From NCBI GenBank assembly GCA_964401385.1, contig CAYNYF010000075.1, positions 1 to 22,544 on the forward strand: a stretch of DNA of 22,544 bases, read 5' to 3'. Positions 7,433 to 15,353 of the stretch are shown in pieces. Each line of letters opens with the position of its first letter. The stretch's first letter is position 1. Made by a program: the position numbers and the translations under genes. Under the pieces are notes generated by a model. That model was given only the letters and a program-made list of their open reading frames with translations, ran no database searches and was not told the origin of the DNA. Source of the stretch: CAYNYF01 sp964401385. GTDB taxonomy: Bacteria; Planctomycetota; Phycisphaerae; SM23-33.

Positions 7433-7734
7433 GCGGCGTCTCCTTTGATTGACGGTGGACTTGCGCGGACAGTGTAACACAAGGTGGGCGCTCTAGCCGA
7501 GAGGGGACGCTACCCTATTCTCATTATCTGAGGGCGGAGGGCGGCAGGCGAGCGGCACGCTCATCAACGCAGGCGGCCGCTCCTCGGACACCAGCGGAAG
7601 CTTCCCTCAAGCCATGCAGGGAAAATAATGCCCCGTTTCTGACTCAGCCCTTACACTATACCGCGCCCGGCGATTCTGTCAATCGGGTGAACACCTGAGT
7701 TGAGCGAATTTGCTTCCACGCCGGAGGATGAGCC
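7433..7734. other. Divergent intergenic region between sulfatase-like and beta-helix genes
   Basis: This 302-bp stretch has no gene that I can support. It holds a strong minus-strand promoter (7655-7682) and the long leader of the sulfatase-like gene, which includes a 6-bp hairpin (TTCCCT 7602-7607 with AGGGAA 7618-7623). No riboswitch fold was recognised. A plus-strand promoter for the beta-helix gene could not be picked out with confidence. Confidence 0.5.
7655..7682 (-). promoter_or_regulatory. Sigma-70-type promoter for the sulfatase-like gene
   Basis: On the minus strand: a consensus TTGACA (7682-7677), a 16-bp spacer, then TATAGT (7660-7655). Transcription would start near 7648, so the leader to ATG 7432 is about 215 nt. 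This is the best -35/-10 pair seen in the window. Confidence 0.65.
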
Positions 7735-9012
7735 GTGATTGCGCAAGGATGTAAGTTCTTCCCTCAAAGACAGATAGTGACGGCGGTGGCGATGGTCGGC
7801 GGCCTTCTCCTGACGGCCGCGACGCTCTCGGCCAGGACGATCGGGGTCGCCAGCACCGAGGCCCTGAAAAAGGCGCTCGCCGCGGCCGCGCCGGGCACGC
7901 GAATCCTCCTGGCCGGGGGCAAGTACAAAGGCGGCCTGTGGGCCGGCGACGTCCACGGAAAGCCAGGCGCCCCGATCGAGATCGCCGCCAAGGACCGGAA
8001 CGACCCCCCGATCTTTCAGGGCGGGCGGATGGGCTTCGAGATGGCCAGGTGCTCCTACGTCGTCCTCGACCGACTGGTGGCCGAGCGGGCGGAGCTGAAC
8101 AACATCCAGTTCTGGAACAGCCACCACATCGTCATCAGGAACTGCATCTCCCGCGACATCGCCGGCAAGGGCAACTGCGACGGGATCAAGCTCACGGCCG
8201 TGAGCGATTTTCTCCTGGACGGATGCTTCGTCATGAAGTGGGGCGCCGAGGGCTCGGCCGTGGACATGGTCGGCTGCCGCCGCGGGCTGATCACGAAGTG
8301 CACCTTCAGCTATCCCGACGTCAAGGGCCAAACGGCCAACACGATCCAGCCCAAGTGCGGGGCGTTCAATATCGGCGTCTACAAGTGTGCGTTCGAGGAC
8401 TCCTCGTTCCGGGCGATGCAGTTCGGCGGGGGCATCGGCCCGGGGCGGATCAACCGCTACGACCATTTCGGCAAGCTGAAGGCCACCGGCTATTCCGGCG
8501 TGGACATGGTCGCCATGGGCAACTTTATCCGTGGGGGCGCCGCGGCCGTGGCGTACTGCTCGGCCGCGAACTGCGCCTTCGAATACAACACGATCGTCGA
8601 TCCCCGCAAGTACGTCATGCGGATTCTCTTCGAGGGCGGCGAGAAGCCCACGGCCGACAACACCTTCGCCCGGAACCTGATCGTCCACGGCAAACTGGAG
8701 AGCGTCGTCAACGTCGGGGCCAAGACCAAGCCCGAGACGTTCCGCTTCGCGGAAAACTTCTGGTTCAATCGGCTCGACCCGGCCGGGAGCATCCCCAAGC
8801 TCCCCGCGGCCGAGAAGTCCCCCGCCGGGGGGACCGACCCCAAGCTCGACAAGGACTTCAGGCCCGCCAAGGCCGGGCCGGCCGCCGCCTACGGCGCCCA
8901 CGCCCCAGGGCTGGAGAAGGCCTGGGCCAAGCACACCGGAAAGTTCAAGTGGGCCTGGCAGCAGGCCAGGCGGCTGGAACGGCCGACCGCATCCAGGCCC
9001 CGCGAGCATTAG
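7735..9012 (+). CDS. Secreted right-handed parallel beta-helix protein
   Basis: A 425-residue exported protein. The GTG start at 7735 is fixed by GGAGGA six bases upstream. The N-terminal hydrophobic stretch IVTAVAMVGGLLLTAATLSA is a signal peptide. The next segment (STEALKKALAAAAPGTRILLAGGKYKG and PGAPIEIAAK) is the typical opening of polysaccharide-lyase-like beta-helix proteins such as PL6 and related families. Repeated short strands follow (HHIVIRNCISRDI, SDFLLDGCFVMKW, CRRGLITKCTFSY, IGVYKCAFED), giving the solenoid coil rhythm. The mature part contains ten cysteines, several at similar coil positions. No lyase active site was identified, so the substrate is unknown. A role in polysaccharide breakdown is suggested by the fold and the nearby rhamnosidase, but not shown. 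It converges on the amidase gene. Confidence 0.8.
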   Translation: MIAQGCKFFPQRQIVTAVAMVGGLLLTAATLSARTIGVASTEALKKALAAAAPGTRILLAGGKYKGGLWAGDVHGKPGAPIEIAAKDRNDPPIFQGGRMGFEMARCSYVVLDRLVAERAELNNIQFWNSHHIVIRNCISRDIAGKGNCDGIKLTAVSDFLLDGCFVMKWGAEGSAVDMVGCRRGLITKCTFSYPDVKGQTANTIQPKCGAFNIGVYKCAFEDSSFRAMQFGGGIGPGRINRYDHFGKLKATGYSGVDMVAMGNFIRGGAAAVAYCSAANCAFEYNTIVDPRKYVMRILFEGGEKPTADNTFARNLIVHGKLESVVNVGAKTKPETFRFAENFWFNRLDPAGSIPKLPAAEKSPAGGTDPKLDKDFRPAKAGPAAAYGAHAPGLEKAWAKHTGKFKWAWQQARRLERPTASRPREH

Positions 9013-9013
9013 A

Positions 9014-9028
9014 GCGGGCGCTGCCCGC
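9014..9028. terminator. Hairpin between convergent genes
   Basis: GCGGGC (9014-9019) and GCCCGC (9023-9028) form a perfect 6-bp stem around a 3-base loop, just after the beta-helix gene's TAG. There is no T-run, so it is a weak terminator candidate. Confidence 0.35.
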
Positions 9029-9073
9029 CGCGGTGCAAGCAGAGGATGGATGTCGGCCCCGCGCCGGATCGGG

Positions 9074-9970
9074 TCAGACGCTTGTGTCCGTGATGACGGC
9101 GTAGGCGCCGGGTCGGCGGTTGGTCAGGGAGAAACACTTCCGCCCGCGAGTGGCGGCCAGGTCGGCGGCCGAGAGGTCCGCGACGACCATTTCGTCCTCG
9201 AAGCGGTCGGTCCTGGATTCGGCCAGCAGGTCGCCGTTCGGCTTGAAGGCCATGATCCCGCCGGCGTGGACGACGTCGCGTGTTCCGGTGAATTCGCTTC
9301 CGGCCTTCACCTGCCCGGCCAGCCCGACCTGGTTGCAGTAGACATAGAACATGCCGTTGTCGCCCGCCCGCACGGAGCTGACCCTGCCGGCGCGGTCCTT
9401 GTTGGATCGGACGCGCCGGCACTGCTCGTCGCCGTCCTTCGGCGCCGGTCCGCAGCGGGCGGCGTGCGGCGCCAACAGCAGCTCGGCCCCCTTCAGCGCG
9501 ACCACCCGGGACGATTCGGGGTAGTTGCAGTCGGCGCAGATGTTCACGCCGACCCGGCAGAACGGCAGGTCAAAAACTCCGAACGACCCGCCGGCGCGAT
9601 AGTAGAAGTACTCGTCGCCCGAGGGGTGCACCTTTCGCTGCACGCCGGCCAGCCCGTCCGGGCCGATCAGCAGATAGCTGTTGTAGACCGCCCCGCTGTC
9701 CAGCTCGGCCAGCCCGGCGCCGACAAAGAGCACGTGCCGCCGGCACAGCTCCATCAGGCGCTGCGTGCTGGGCCCGTCGGGGAGGCGTTCGGCGGCCCGG
9801 TTGAAGCCCGGCTCGGCCCAATGGCCGGAGATCGACTGCTCCGGGAAAACGACGAGCCGCGCGCCCGCGTCGGCCGCCCGCGCGATATAGCTCTCGTGGA
9901 GCTGAAGATTCTCGGCGTTGCGGCCCAGGGATGCGTTCATCTGCACCACGGCAATGCGAAACTCGTTCAT
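9074..9970 (-). CDS. Nitrilase-superfamily carbon-nitrogen hydrolase (amidase)
   Basis: A 298-residue cytoplasmic enzyme that hydrolyses a non-peptide C-N bond (amide, nitrile or carbamoyl). The Glu-Lys-Cys triad is present: E44 in VVFPEQS, K113 in GVQRKVHP and C145 in GVNICADCNYPE, where the C-x-D-x-x-(Y/F)PE pattern identifies the nucleophile. C148 nearby is not aligned with it. ATG 9970 has AGGAGG seven bases upstream. It is the last gene of the minus-strand run, 38 bp after the glycerophosphodiester phosphodiesterase, so co-transcription is likely. The substrate cannot be told from sequence; candidates range from omega-amides to N-carbamoyl compounds. Confidence 0.9.
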   Translation of the reverse strand: MNEFRIAVVQMNASLGRNAENLQLHESYIARAADAGARLVVFPEQSISGHWAEPGFNRAAERLPDGPSTQRLMELCRRHVLFVGAGLAELDSGAVYNSYLLIGPDGLAGVQRKVHPSGDEYFYYRAGGSFGVFDLPFCRVGVNICADCNYPESSRVVALKGAELLLAPHAARCGPAPKDGDEQCRRVRSNKDRAGRVSSVRAGDNGMFYVYCNQVGLAGQVKAGSEFTGTRDVVHAGGIMAFKPNGDLLAESRTDRFEDEMVVADLSAADLAATRGRKCFSLTNRRPGAYAVITDTSV

Positions 9971-10008
9971 GACATCGCCTCCTCAAATGCCCGCTGGCCG
10001 GGTCCGGG

Positions 10009-10704
10009 CTATCGCAGGCCTTCGCGCCTGAGATGCTGCATGAGGATGTCGGGCCGGTCGGTGGTGAGGTGGGTGACGCCCAGGGCGATCATCACCTCCA
10101 TGTCGGACAGTCGATTGGGCGTCCAGGCGCCGATCTCGATGCCGGCGGCGCGGGCCCGGTCCACCGCCGCCAGCGTCAGGCTCTTGTACCGCACGCCGAC
10201 GTGGCAGGCGCCCAACGCCAGCGCCCGTTTCATGTCCTCGACGCGGGGGAAGCTCAGGATCGCACCGATGCGAAGGTCGCCGCCCAGCCCCCTGACCCGC
10301 TCCAGTCGATCGAAGCTGAAGGAGACGAACGTCACGTCGCCGGCCATCCCGCGGGCGAGGACGGCGTCGACGGCCGGGGCCTCCGCGCCGTCGGCCTTCA
10401 GCTCGCACAGCAGGCGGACCCGGCCGCGGATCGTCTCCAGAACTTCATCCAGCGTCGGCGGCGGCTGGCCCTCGCCGGCGTCCAGGCGGCGGAGCTGCTC
10501 CAGCGTCATCTCCGCGATTTTGCCCGTCCCGTCGGTGGTGCGGTCCACGGCGTCGTCGTGCATGACGATCACGTGACCGTCGGCGGTCAGGTGCACGTCG
10601 CACTCGACCGCGTCCACGCCGAGGGCGATTGCGTGGGCAAAGCTCTTCAGCGTGTTCTCGGCGACGACGCCGGCCGCCCCGCGATGTCCCACCGCTTGCA
10701 CCAT
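10009..10704 (-). CDS. ugpQ: Glycerophosphodiester phosphodiesterase
   Basis: A 231-residue TIM-barrel enzyme that cleaves glycerophosphodiesters to glycerol-3-phosphate and an alcohol. The family residues are clear: H7-R8 and E16-N17 in GHRGAAGVVAENT, E34 and D36 in VECDVHLTADG, H49 in VIVMHDD, the CELKAD strand, and the closing WTPN motif. There is no signal peptide, so it acts in the cytoplasm. ATG 10704 is preferred over the in-frame GTG at 10713: GGAGG lies eight bases before the ATG, whereas the GTG overlaps that same site. The rhamnosidase stop codon lies five bases upstream, so the ribosome binding site sits inside the previous gene's end and translation is probably coupled. The symbol ugpQ reflects the family, not a proven role. 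Confidence 0.92.
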   Translation of the reverse strand: MVQAVGHRGAAGVVAENTLKSFAHAIALGVDAVECDVHLTADGHVIVMHDDAVDRTTDGTGKIAEMTLEQLRRLDAGEGQPPPTLDEVLETIRGRVRLLCELKADGAEAPAVDAVLARGMAGDVTFVSFSFDRLERVRGLGGDLRIGAILSFPRVEDMKRALALGACHVGVRYKSLTLAAVDRARAAGIEIGAWTPNRLSDMEVMIALGVTHLTTDRPDILMQHLRREGLR

Positions 10705-10709
10705 AGCGC

Positions 10710-12974
10710 TCACCTCCGCCCGCGAATTCGATGCCTTCCCGGCTCCAGAAGCAGCCAGACGAAACGGTCGTCGGCGCTCTCGAAGGTCGCCCCGCGGAGC
10801 TTCCCGCCCGGGCGGGGCCAGGCCGACAAGCCGTCGACGACGATCCGCTTATACCTGCGGCGTCCCTTCGGCAGGCCGACGCGGCCGGGGCAGCGGTCCG
10901 GAAGCGCCAAGTCCATGGCGAAGACGCCCTTGTCGTCGCAAATCCGCAGCTCGATCGGCCCCCTGACCGTGGGCACGACGCAGTCGATGCTGCCCAGCCC
11001 GCCGAGCATCGGGGCGACCAGGCAGCGGCGGAAGCCCGGCTCCAGCGGCCTGACGCCGGCCACGTAGGCGCTCAGCAGATACAGCGGCCCGCCGGCCCAG
11101 GCGTGATTGTTGCTGGCCTTCTCGCCCGCCCGCCAACTCCAGCCCTCCCACAGCGTCGTGCACGGGTGCCGAACCATCTGCCCGTACCGGCGCCGCATCC
11201 GCGCCAGGGCGGCGGCGGCGTCGCCCAACTCCAGCAGCGCCTCCTCGACGTAGCGCTCCATGTACGGGCTGGCGTTTTGCGTCCGCATCAGCAGCCGCTT
11301 GACGGCGGGCTTCTGGTCGTCGCGGACGAGCCCGGCCAGCACGGCCAGGGCGTTGGCGCGGTCGTCGAGGCCGAAGCCCCGCCCGGACCACATCTCCACG
11401 GCGAAGCGGTTGGCGATTTCATTCCGCCACCGCCGCAGCCGCGGGACGTCCGCCCGGCGGCCGATCAGCTCGGCCATAGCGATGGCCGAATCCAAGGCGA
11501 TCACGTACAGGGCGTTGGCGATGCGGTAGCCGTCCTGCCGCTTGCCCCAGTCGATCCACACCCACTCGCCCCGGGGAACCACGAAGCCGCGGGCATCCTT
11601 GCGCTGCTGCCACAGCGCTAGGTACCGCCGCGCGTGCGGGTAGACGATCTCGACCGCCTGCCGGTCGCCGGTGTAGAGGTAGTACTGCCACATCCCCCAC
11701 ACGCCGGCGAGCATCTGGCAGGGAAGCTCCTGGTTGAAGTTGCCCGAGGGCACGGGCGAATACAGCACGCCGCCCGGCCGCTGCCAGCGGGCGACCTCGA
11801 GCATGCCCTTGCGGGCGTGGGCGTGGGCGGCCGGCGAGAAGGCGTAGAAGGTCTGGAGCACTTCGTTGACCGCGTCGCCCCACCACTGGGCCCGCTCGCG
11901 GTCGGGGCAGTCCATGTAATTGTCGCGGACGCAGACGTAGGTCGTGCGGCGGGACTTTTTCCAGAGGACGTTGAGGGCGTCGTCCTCGCAGCGGAACATG
12001 CCGGCGAATTCGGCCCCGATGCCCGTCTCGCGATACCGCAGGTCCACCACCTCCACGCCCTCGGGGATTTTGTAGCGGACCTCCTCGCCGTTGCCCCACC
12101 AGGGGCACTCCCATTGCTGGGCGCCGTCGCGGGTGACGTAGGTCCATTCCAGCGGGCCGAGGTAGGAATGATCCGTCTCGATTCGGATGCGCTTTCCGGC
12201 CGGGGCCTTGACCGACAGGTACGCGTTGAGCTGCATGTTGTACGGCAGCTTGCAGGTGAACACCCCCGCCCTGGAAATGGCCACGCTGCGGTACGGCCGG
12301 AGGCCGTAGTCCTTCCACTGCGGCACCGGCCGCGGCTCCAGCTCACCCCACGGCCCGCCCCCGGCCGGGGCCTTCTCGACGGCCTTGGCCCAGGCGCGGT
12401 CGTCGAAGCCAGGCTGCTCCCAGCCGGGCTCGTCACGCCGGGCGTCGAAGCGGATGCTCCACTCCGGCAGCCGGTAGTTCGGGGCGCCGGCCGGCAGGAA
12501 CGCCGGGTGTGGCCGGGCGCGCCAGGCGGCGTCGCTGACGATGAGCTTCTCGCCGGCGCCAGTCTGCGCCGCCATCTCAAACAGCAGGCCGCCGGCGCCG
12601 CTGTCCTTGTGGGAGAAGCCCTCCCGGCCCCAGTACCAGAGGAGCACGGCGATGAGGTTCTCGCCGGCCTGGAGATATCGCCCCAGATCGATCTGGTCGA
12701 AATAGGTTCCGTTCGGCGTCGGCCCGCGGCGCAGGCCCCCCTCGCGGACGGCCAGCTCGCCGTTGACCCACAGCCAGTACTTGGAGTCGACCGCGATCCT
12801 CGCCGCCGCGGCCGTGGGGCGGGCGGGCAGGCGAAACCGCCTGCGGAAGCACATCCAGGCGTTGGGCTTTCTCGGGCCCCTCGGCCAGATCCACTGTGCC
12901 GCCCATCCGTCCCCGGGCGAAGACCAGGCCACAAGCAGCACCAGCGCCGCCAGTGACAGAACCAGTAAACTCAC
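10710..12974 (-). CDS. Secreted alpha-L-rhamnosidase (GH78 family)
   Basis: A 754-residue exported glycoside hydrolase, expected to release alpha-L-rhamnose from glycans or glycosides. Signal peptide: MSLLVLSLAALVLLVAW, with probable cleavage near WAA. An N-terminal carbohydrate-binding-like beta-sandwich follows (WIWPRGPRKPNAWMCFRRRF, WLWVNGELAV). The (alpha/alpha)6 barrel then carries the family's acid-site motif DCPDRERAQWWGD (D355, E360). The TTLWEGW block (E about 610) with downstream NNHAW matches the region holding the general base. It is shorter than many GH78 enzymes (about 900 or more residues). The GTG start at 12974 follows GGTGAGGA. It lies 41 bp after murA and overlaps the translation signals of the next gene, so it belongs to the minus-strand run. 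Family assignment is firm; the exact substrate is unknown. Confidence 0.9.
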   Translation of the reverse strand: MSLLVLSLAALVLLVAWSSPGDGWAAQWIWPRGPRKPNAWMCFRRRFRLPARPTAAAARIAVDSKYWLWVNGELAVREGGLRRGPTPNGTYFDQIDLGRYLQAGENLIAVLLWYWGREGFSHKDSGAGGLLFEMAAQTGAGEKLIVSDAAWRARPHPAFLPAGAPNYRLPEWSIRFDARRDEPGWEQPGFDDRAWAKAVEKAPAGGGPWGELEPRPVPQWKDYGLRPYRSVAISRAGVFTCKLPYNMQLNAYLSVKAPAGKRIRIETDHSYLGPLEWTYVTRDGAQQWECPWWGNGEEVRYKIPEGVEVVDLRYRETGIGAEFAGMFRCEDDALNVLWKKSRRTTYVCVRDNYMDCPDRERAQWWGDAVNEVLQTFYAFSPAAHAHARKGMLEVARWQRPGGVLYSPVPSGNFNQELPCQMLAGVWGMWQYYLYTGDRQAVEIVYPHARRYLALWQQRKDARGFVVPRGEWVWIDWGKRQDGYRIANALYVIALDSAIAMAELIGRRADVPRLRRWRNEIANRFAVEMWSGRGFGLDDRANALAVLAGLVRDDQKPAVKRLLMRTQNASPYMERYVEEALLELGDAAAALARMRRRYGQMVRHPCTTLWEGWSWRAGEKASNNHAWAGGPLYLLSAYVAGVRPLEPGFRRCLVAPMLGGLGSIDCVVPTVRGPIELRICDDKGVFAMDLALPDRCPGRVGLPKGRRRYKRIVVDGLSAWPRPGGKLRGATFESADDRFVWLLLEPGRHRIRGRR

Positions 12975-13015
12975 GTGTCCTCACCTTTCCGCCGGCGGGG
13001 CCGCCCCCGACGGCC

Positions 13016-14278
13016 TCACTCGCTGACGCGCCGGATGTCCGCCCCCAGGCGGGCCAGCTTCTGCTCGATGCGATCGTAGCCGCGGTCGATGTGGTAGACG
13101 CGGCTGACGGTGGTCTCGCCTTCGGCCGCCAGGGCCGCCAGCACCAAAGCGGCCGAGGCGCGGAGGTCGCTCGCCATCACCGGCGCCCCCACCAGCCGCT
13201 TGACCCCGGTGACGATGGCCGTGGGGCCCTCCTTGCGGATGTTGGCCCCCATCCGCCCCAGCTCGGCCACGTGCATGAAACGGTCGGGATAGATCTTCTC
13301 GGTGATGACGCTGTTGCCGTCGGCCGAGCACAGCAGCGCCATCAGTTGGGCCTGGAGGTCGGTGGGGATGCCCGGATACGGCTGGGTGGTCACGTCGGTG
13401 GCGCTGATGCGGCGGTTGCTGCTGACGACCGCCCCGCCGTCGGCCCTCTCGACGATCAGGCCGATCTGGCGGAGCTTGTCCACCACCGCCAGCATGTGGT
13501 CCAGCCGCGCCTGCGAGAGGCGGACCTCGCCGTTGGTGATGCCGGCGGCGACCATGAAGGTGCCGGCCTCGATGCGGTCGGGGATGACGCGGTGGCTGGT
13601 CGCCTGGAGGCGCTCGACGCCTTCGATGGTCACCCGCGGGCTGCCGGCGCCGGTGATCTTCGCGCCCATGGCGTTGAGGAAATTGGCCAGGTCCTCGATC
13701 TCCGGCTCGCAGGCGGCGAACTCGATGACGGTCTTCCCGGCGGCCAGTGTCGCGGCCATCACGACGTTGGCGGTGCCGGTGACGGTGGAGCCGAACGCCC
13801 CGCCCAGGAAGACCTCCGCCCCCCGCAGCCGCTTGGCCGTGGCCACGATGTCGCCCTCTTTCAAGTCGAGCTGCGCCCCGAGGGCCTTCAGGCCGCGGAG
13901 GTGAATGTCGATCGGGCGGGAGCCGATGGCGCAGCCGCCGGGCATCGCCACCCGCGCCCGCCCGCGCTTGGCCAGCAGCGGGCCCAGCACGCAGACGCTC
14001 GCCCGCATCTTCCGCACCAGGTCGTAGCGGGCGTGGCAGGGTTGCTCGTCGACGACCTTCAGTCGGAGGCCGTCGGCGGCGCGGGCGACCTCCATGCCCA
14101 GCTCGCCCAGCAGCCCCGACAGGTGCTGGACGTCGGTCACTTCCGGCACGCCGAGAATACGGCTTTCGCCCTCGCACAGCAGGCAGGCGGCCATGATGGG
14201 CAGCGTGGCGTTCTTGGCCCCGCTGATGGCCACATCTCCCCGCAGCCTCCGTCCGCCTTGAATGATGAACTTGTCCAT
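13016..14278 (-). CDS. murA: UDP-N-acetylglucosamine 1-carboxyvinyltransferase
   Basis: First committed enzyme of peptidoglycan precursor synthesis, transferring enolpyruvate from phosphoenolpyruvate to UDP-GlcNAc in the cytoplasm. The 420-residue length is normal. K22-N23 in SGAKNATLPIM and the active-site loop Cys (C116 in PGGCAIGSRPIDIHL) are intact. A Cys rather than Asp at this position is the type normally inhibited by fosfomycin. ATG 14278 gives the usual MDKFIIQGG start with AGGGA eight bases upstream; the frame stays open six codons further to a GTG. It follows prmC by 119 bp and precedes the rhamnosidase by 41 bp. Its presence argues that this organism makes peptidoglycan. Confidence 0.96.
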   Translation of the reverse strand: MDKFIIQGGRRLRGDVAISGAKNATLPIMAACLLCEGESRILGVPEVTDVQHLSGLLGELGMEVARAADGLRLKVVDEQPCHARYDLVRKMRASVCVLGPLLAKRGRARVAMPGGCAIGSRPIDIHLRGLKALGAQLDLKEGDIVATAKRLRGAEVFLGGAFGSTVTGTANVVMAATLAAGKTVIEFAACEPEIEDLANFLNAMGAKITGAGSPRVTIEGVERLQATSHRVIPDRIEAGTFMVAAGITNGEVRLSQARLDHMLAVVDKLRQIGLIVERADGGAVVSSNRRISATDVTTQPYPGIPTDLQAQLMALLCSADGNSVITEKIYPDRFMHVAELGRMGANIRKEGPTAIVTGVKRLVGAPVMASDLRASAALVLAALAAEGETTVSRVYHIDRGYDRIEQKLARLGADIRRVSE

Positions 14279-14327
14279 CTGTCCATTCCCTTGCACGTCG
14301 TCCCAGCGACATCCTTGTCAGTCGTAC

Positions 14328-14355
14328 AGAATCGCAGATTCGGCGGAAAAGGCAA
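14328..14355 (-). promoter_or_regulatory. Possible promoter upstream of murA
   Basis: On the minus strand: TTGCCT (14355-14350), a 16-bp spacer, then GATTCT (14333-14328), within the 119-bp prmC-murA gap. The -10 match is poor, so this is only a candidate for an internal start in the run. Confidence 0.28.
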
Positions 14356-14397
14356 GCCCCCGAATCGCGGAATGCGACGGGGAGGCGCCGGCGACGG

Positions 14398-15282
14398 TCA
14401 ATCCGCGGCGCGGCGGGCCACGGCCGTCCGCTCGACGCCCGAGGCGTCCTTGAGGAAATGGATTTCCTCGTAGCCGCCGGCGGCGTTGAGCAGTTCGTAG
14501 GCGCGCGCCGCCTGGGCGAAGCCGACCTCGAAGGCCAGCATGCCGCCGGGGCGGAGATGGGCGGGGGCGTCGGCCACGATGCGCTCGATGCTCTCCAGCC
14601 CGGTCTCTCCGGCCAGCAGCGCGATCTCCGGCTCGTGCCGGACCGTCCGGGGCAGGTCCGCCGCCTCGGCCCGGCTGACGTAGGGCGGGTTGGCGGTGAT
14701 GAGGTCGAAGGGCGCCATCGCGGCCGCGGCCTCCGGCAGCGACAGCAGGTCGGCGCAGGCCACGCGGACCCTGTCGGCGAGGCCATGCCGGGCCGCGTTC
14801 TCGCGCGCCACCGCCACCGCCGCCGGCGATATGTCCGTCGCCAGGGCGGAAATCGCCGGCGCGTAGTGCGCCGCCGCCACGGCCACGCAGCCGCTGCCGG
14901 TGCAAACGTCCCACAGCCGCACCGCCCCGCCGCCGCGGGCCAGCGCCAGCGCCGCGTCCACCAGCAGCTCCGTCTCCGGGCGCGGAACCAGCACGTCCGG
15001 GGTGACCTTCAGCGACAGCGAGTAGAACTCCTTGCGGCCGGTCAGGTATGCGATCGGCTCGTGCCGGCCGGCGCGGCGAACCAGCTCCCGATACGCCGCC
15101 AGGTCTTCCGGCCCCAGCAGCCGGCCGTGGCGGGTGTACAGCTCCACCCGCCGGCAGCCCAGCACGTGCGCCAGCAGCACCTCGGCCGACAGTCTGGGCT
15201 CGCCCAGGCCGGCGCGAGCGAGGTAGTCGCGGGTCCAGTCGATCAGGCGCAGAACAGTCCATCCACCGTCCGGCCGGCTCAT
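14398..15282 (-). CDS. prmC: Peptide chain release factor N5-glutamine methyltransferase
   Basis: SAM-dependent enzyme (294 residues) that methylates the GGQ glutamine of release factors RF1/RF2. The N-terminal helical domain (about 1-90) is followed by VPRPETELLVD (99-109), the SAM-binding loop DVCTGSGCVAVAAA (from 125) and the catalytic NPPY motif (198-201), all diagnostic of PrmC/HemK. ATG 15282 gives the expected N-terminus (LRLIDWTRDYLARAGL soon after) but has no strong ribosome binding site; the frame runs open much further upstream without family similarity. The usual partner prfA is not adjacent. The upstream neighbour is the isochorismatase-like gene, 71 bp away on the same strand. 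Confidence 0.94.
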   Translation of the reverse strand: MSRPDGGWTVLRLIDWTRDYLARAGLGEPRLSAEVLLAHVLGCRRVELYTRHGRLLGPEDLAAYRELVRRAGRHEPIAYLTGRKEFYSLSLKVTPDVLVPRPETELLVDAALALARGGGAVRLWDVCTGSGCVAVAAAHYAPAISALATDISPAAVAVARENAARHGLADRVRVACADLLSLPEAAAAMAPFDLITANPPYVSRAEAADLPRTVRHEPEIALLAGETGLESIERIVADAPAHLRPGGMLAFEVGFAQAARAYELLNAAGGYEEIHFLKDASGVERTAVARRAAD

Positions 15283-15353
15283 GCGGGATGGTTTACCACA
15301 CGGCGATGAAAAGACAAGACGAATCGGACACCCCCGCCCGCAGCCCGCCGGCG

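Noticed and set aside
7651..9009. 452-codon minus-strand frame opposite the beta-helix gene
   Set aside because: No ribosome binding site or domain; the plus-strand gene has a signal peptide and a solenoid repeat pattern.
6050..12974. A complete polysaccharide-utilisation locus
   Set aside because: A rhamnosidase, a beta-helix protein and a sulfatase-like protein are present, but there is no transporter, binding protein or regulator, the sulfatase-like protein lacks a normal active site and signal peptide, and genes lie on opposing strands.
12896..14473. 525-codon plus-strand frame opposite murA
   Set aside because: murA is unmistakable on the minus strand with all key residues; the opposite frame is a mirror of its codon bias.
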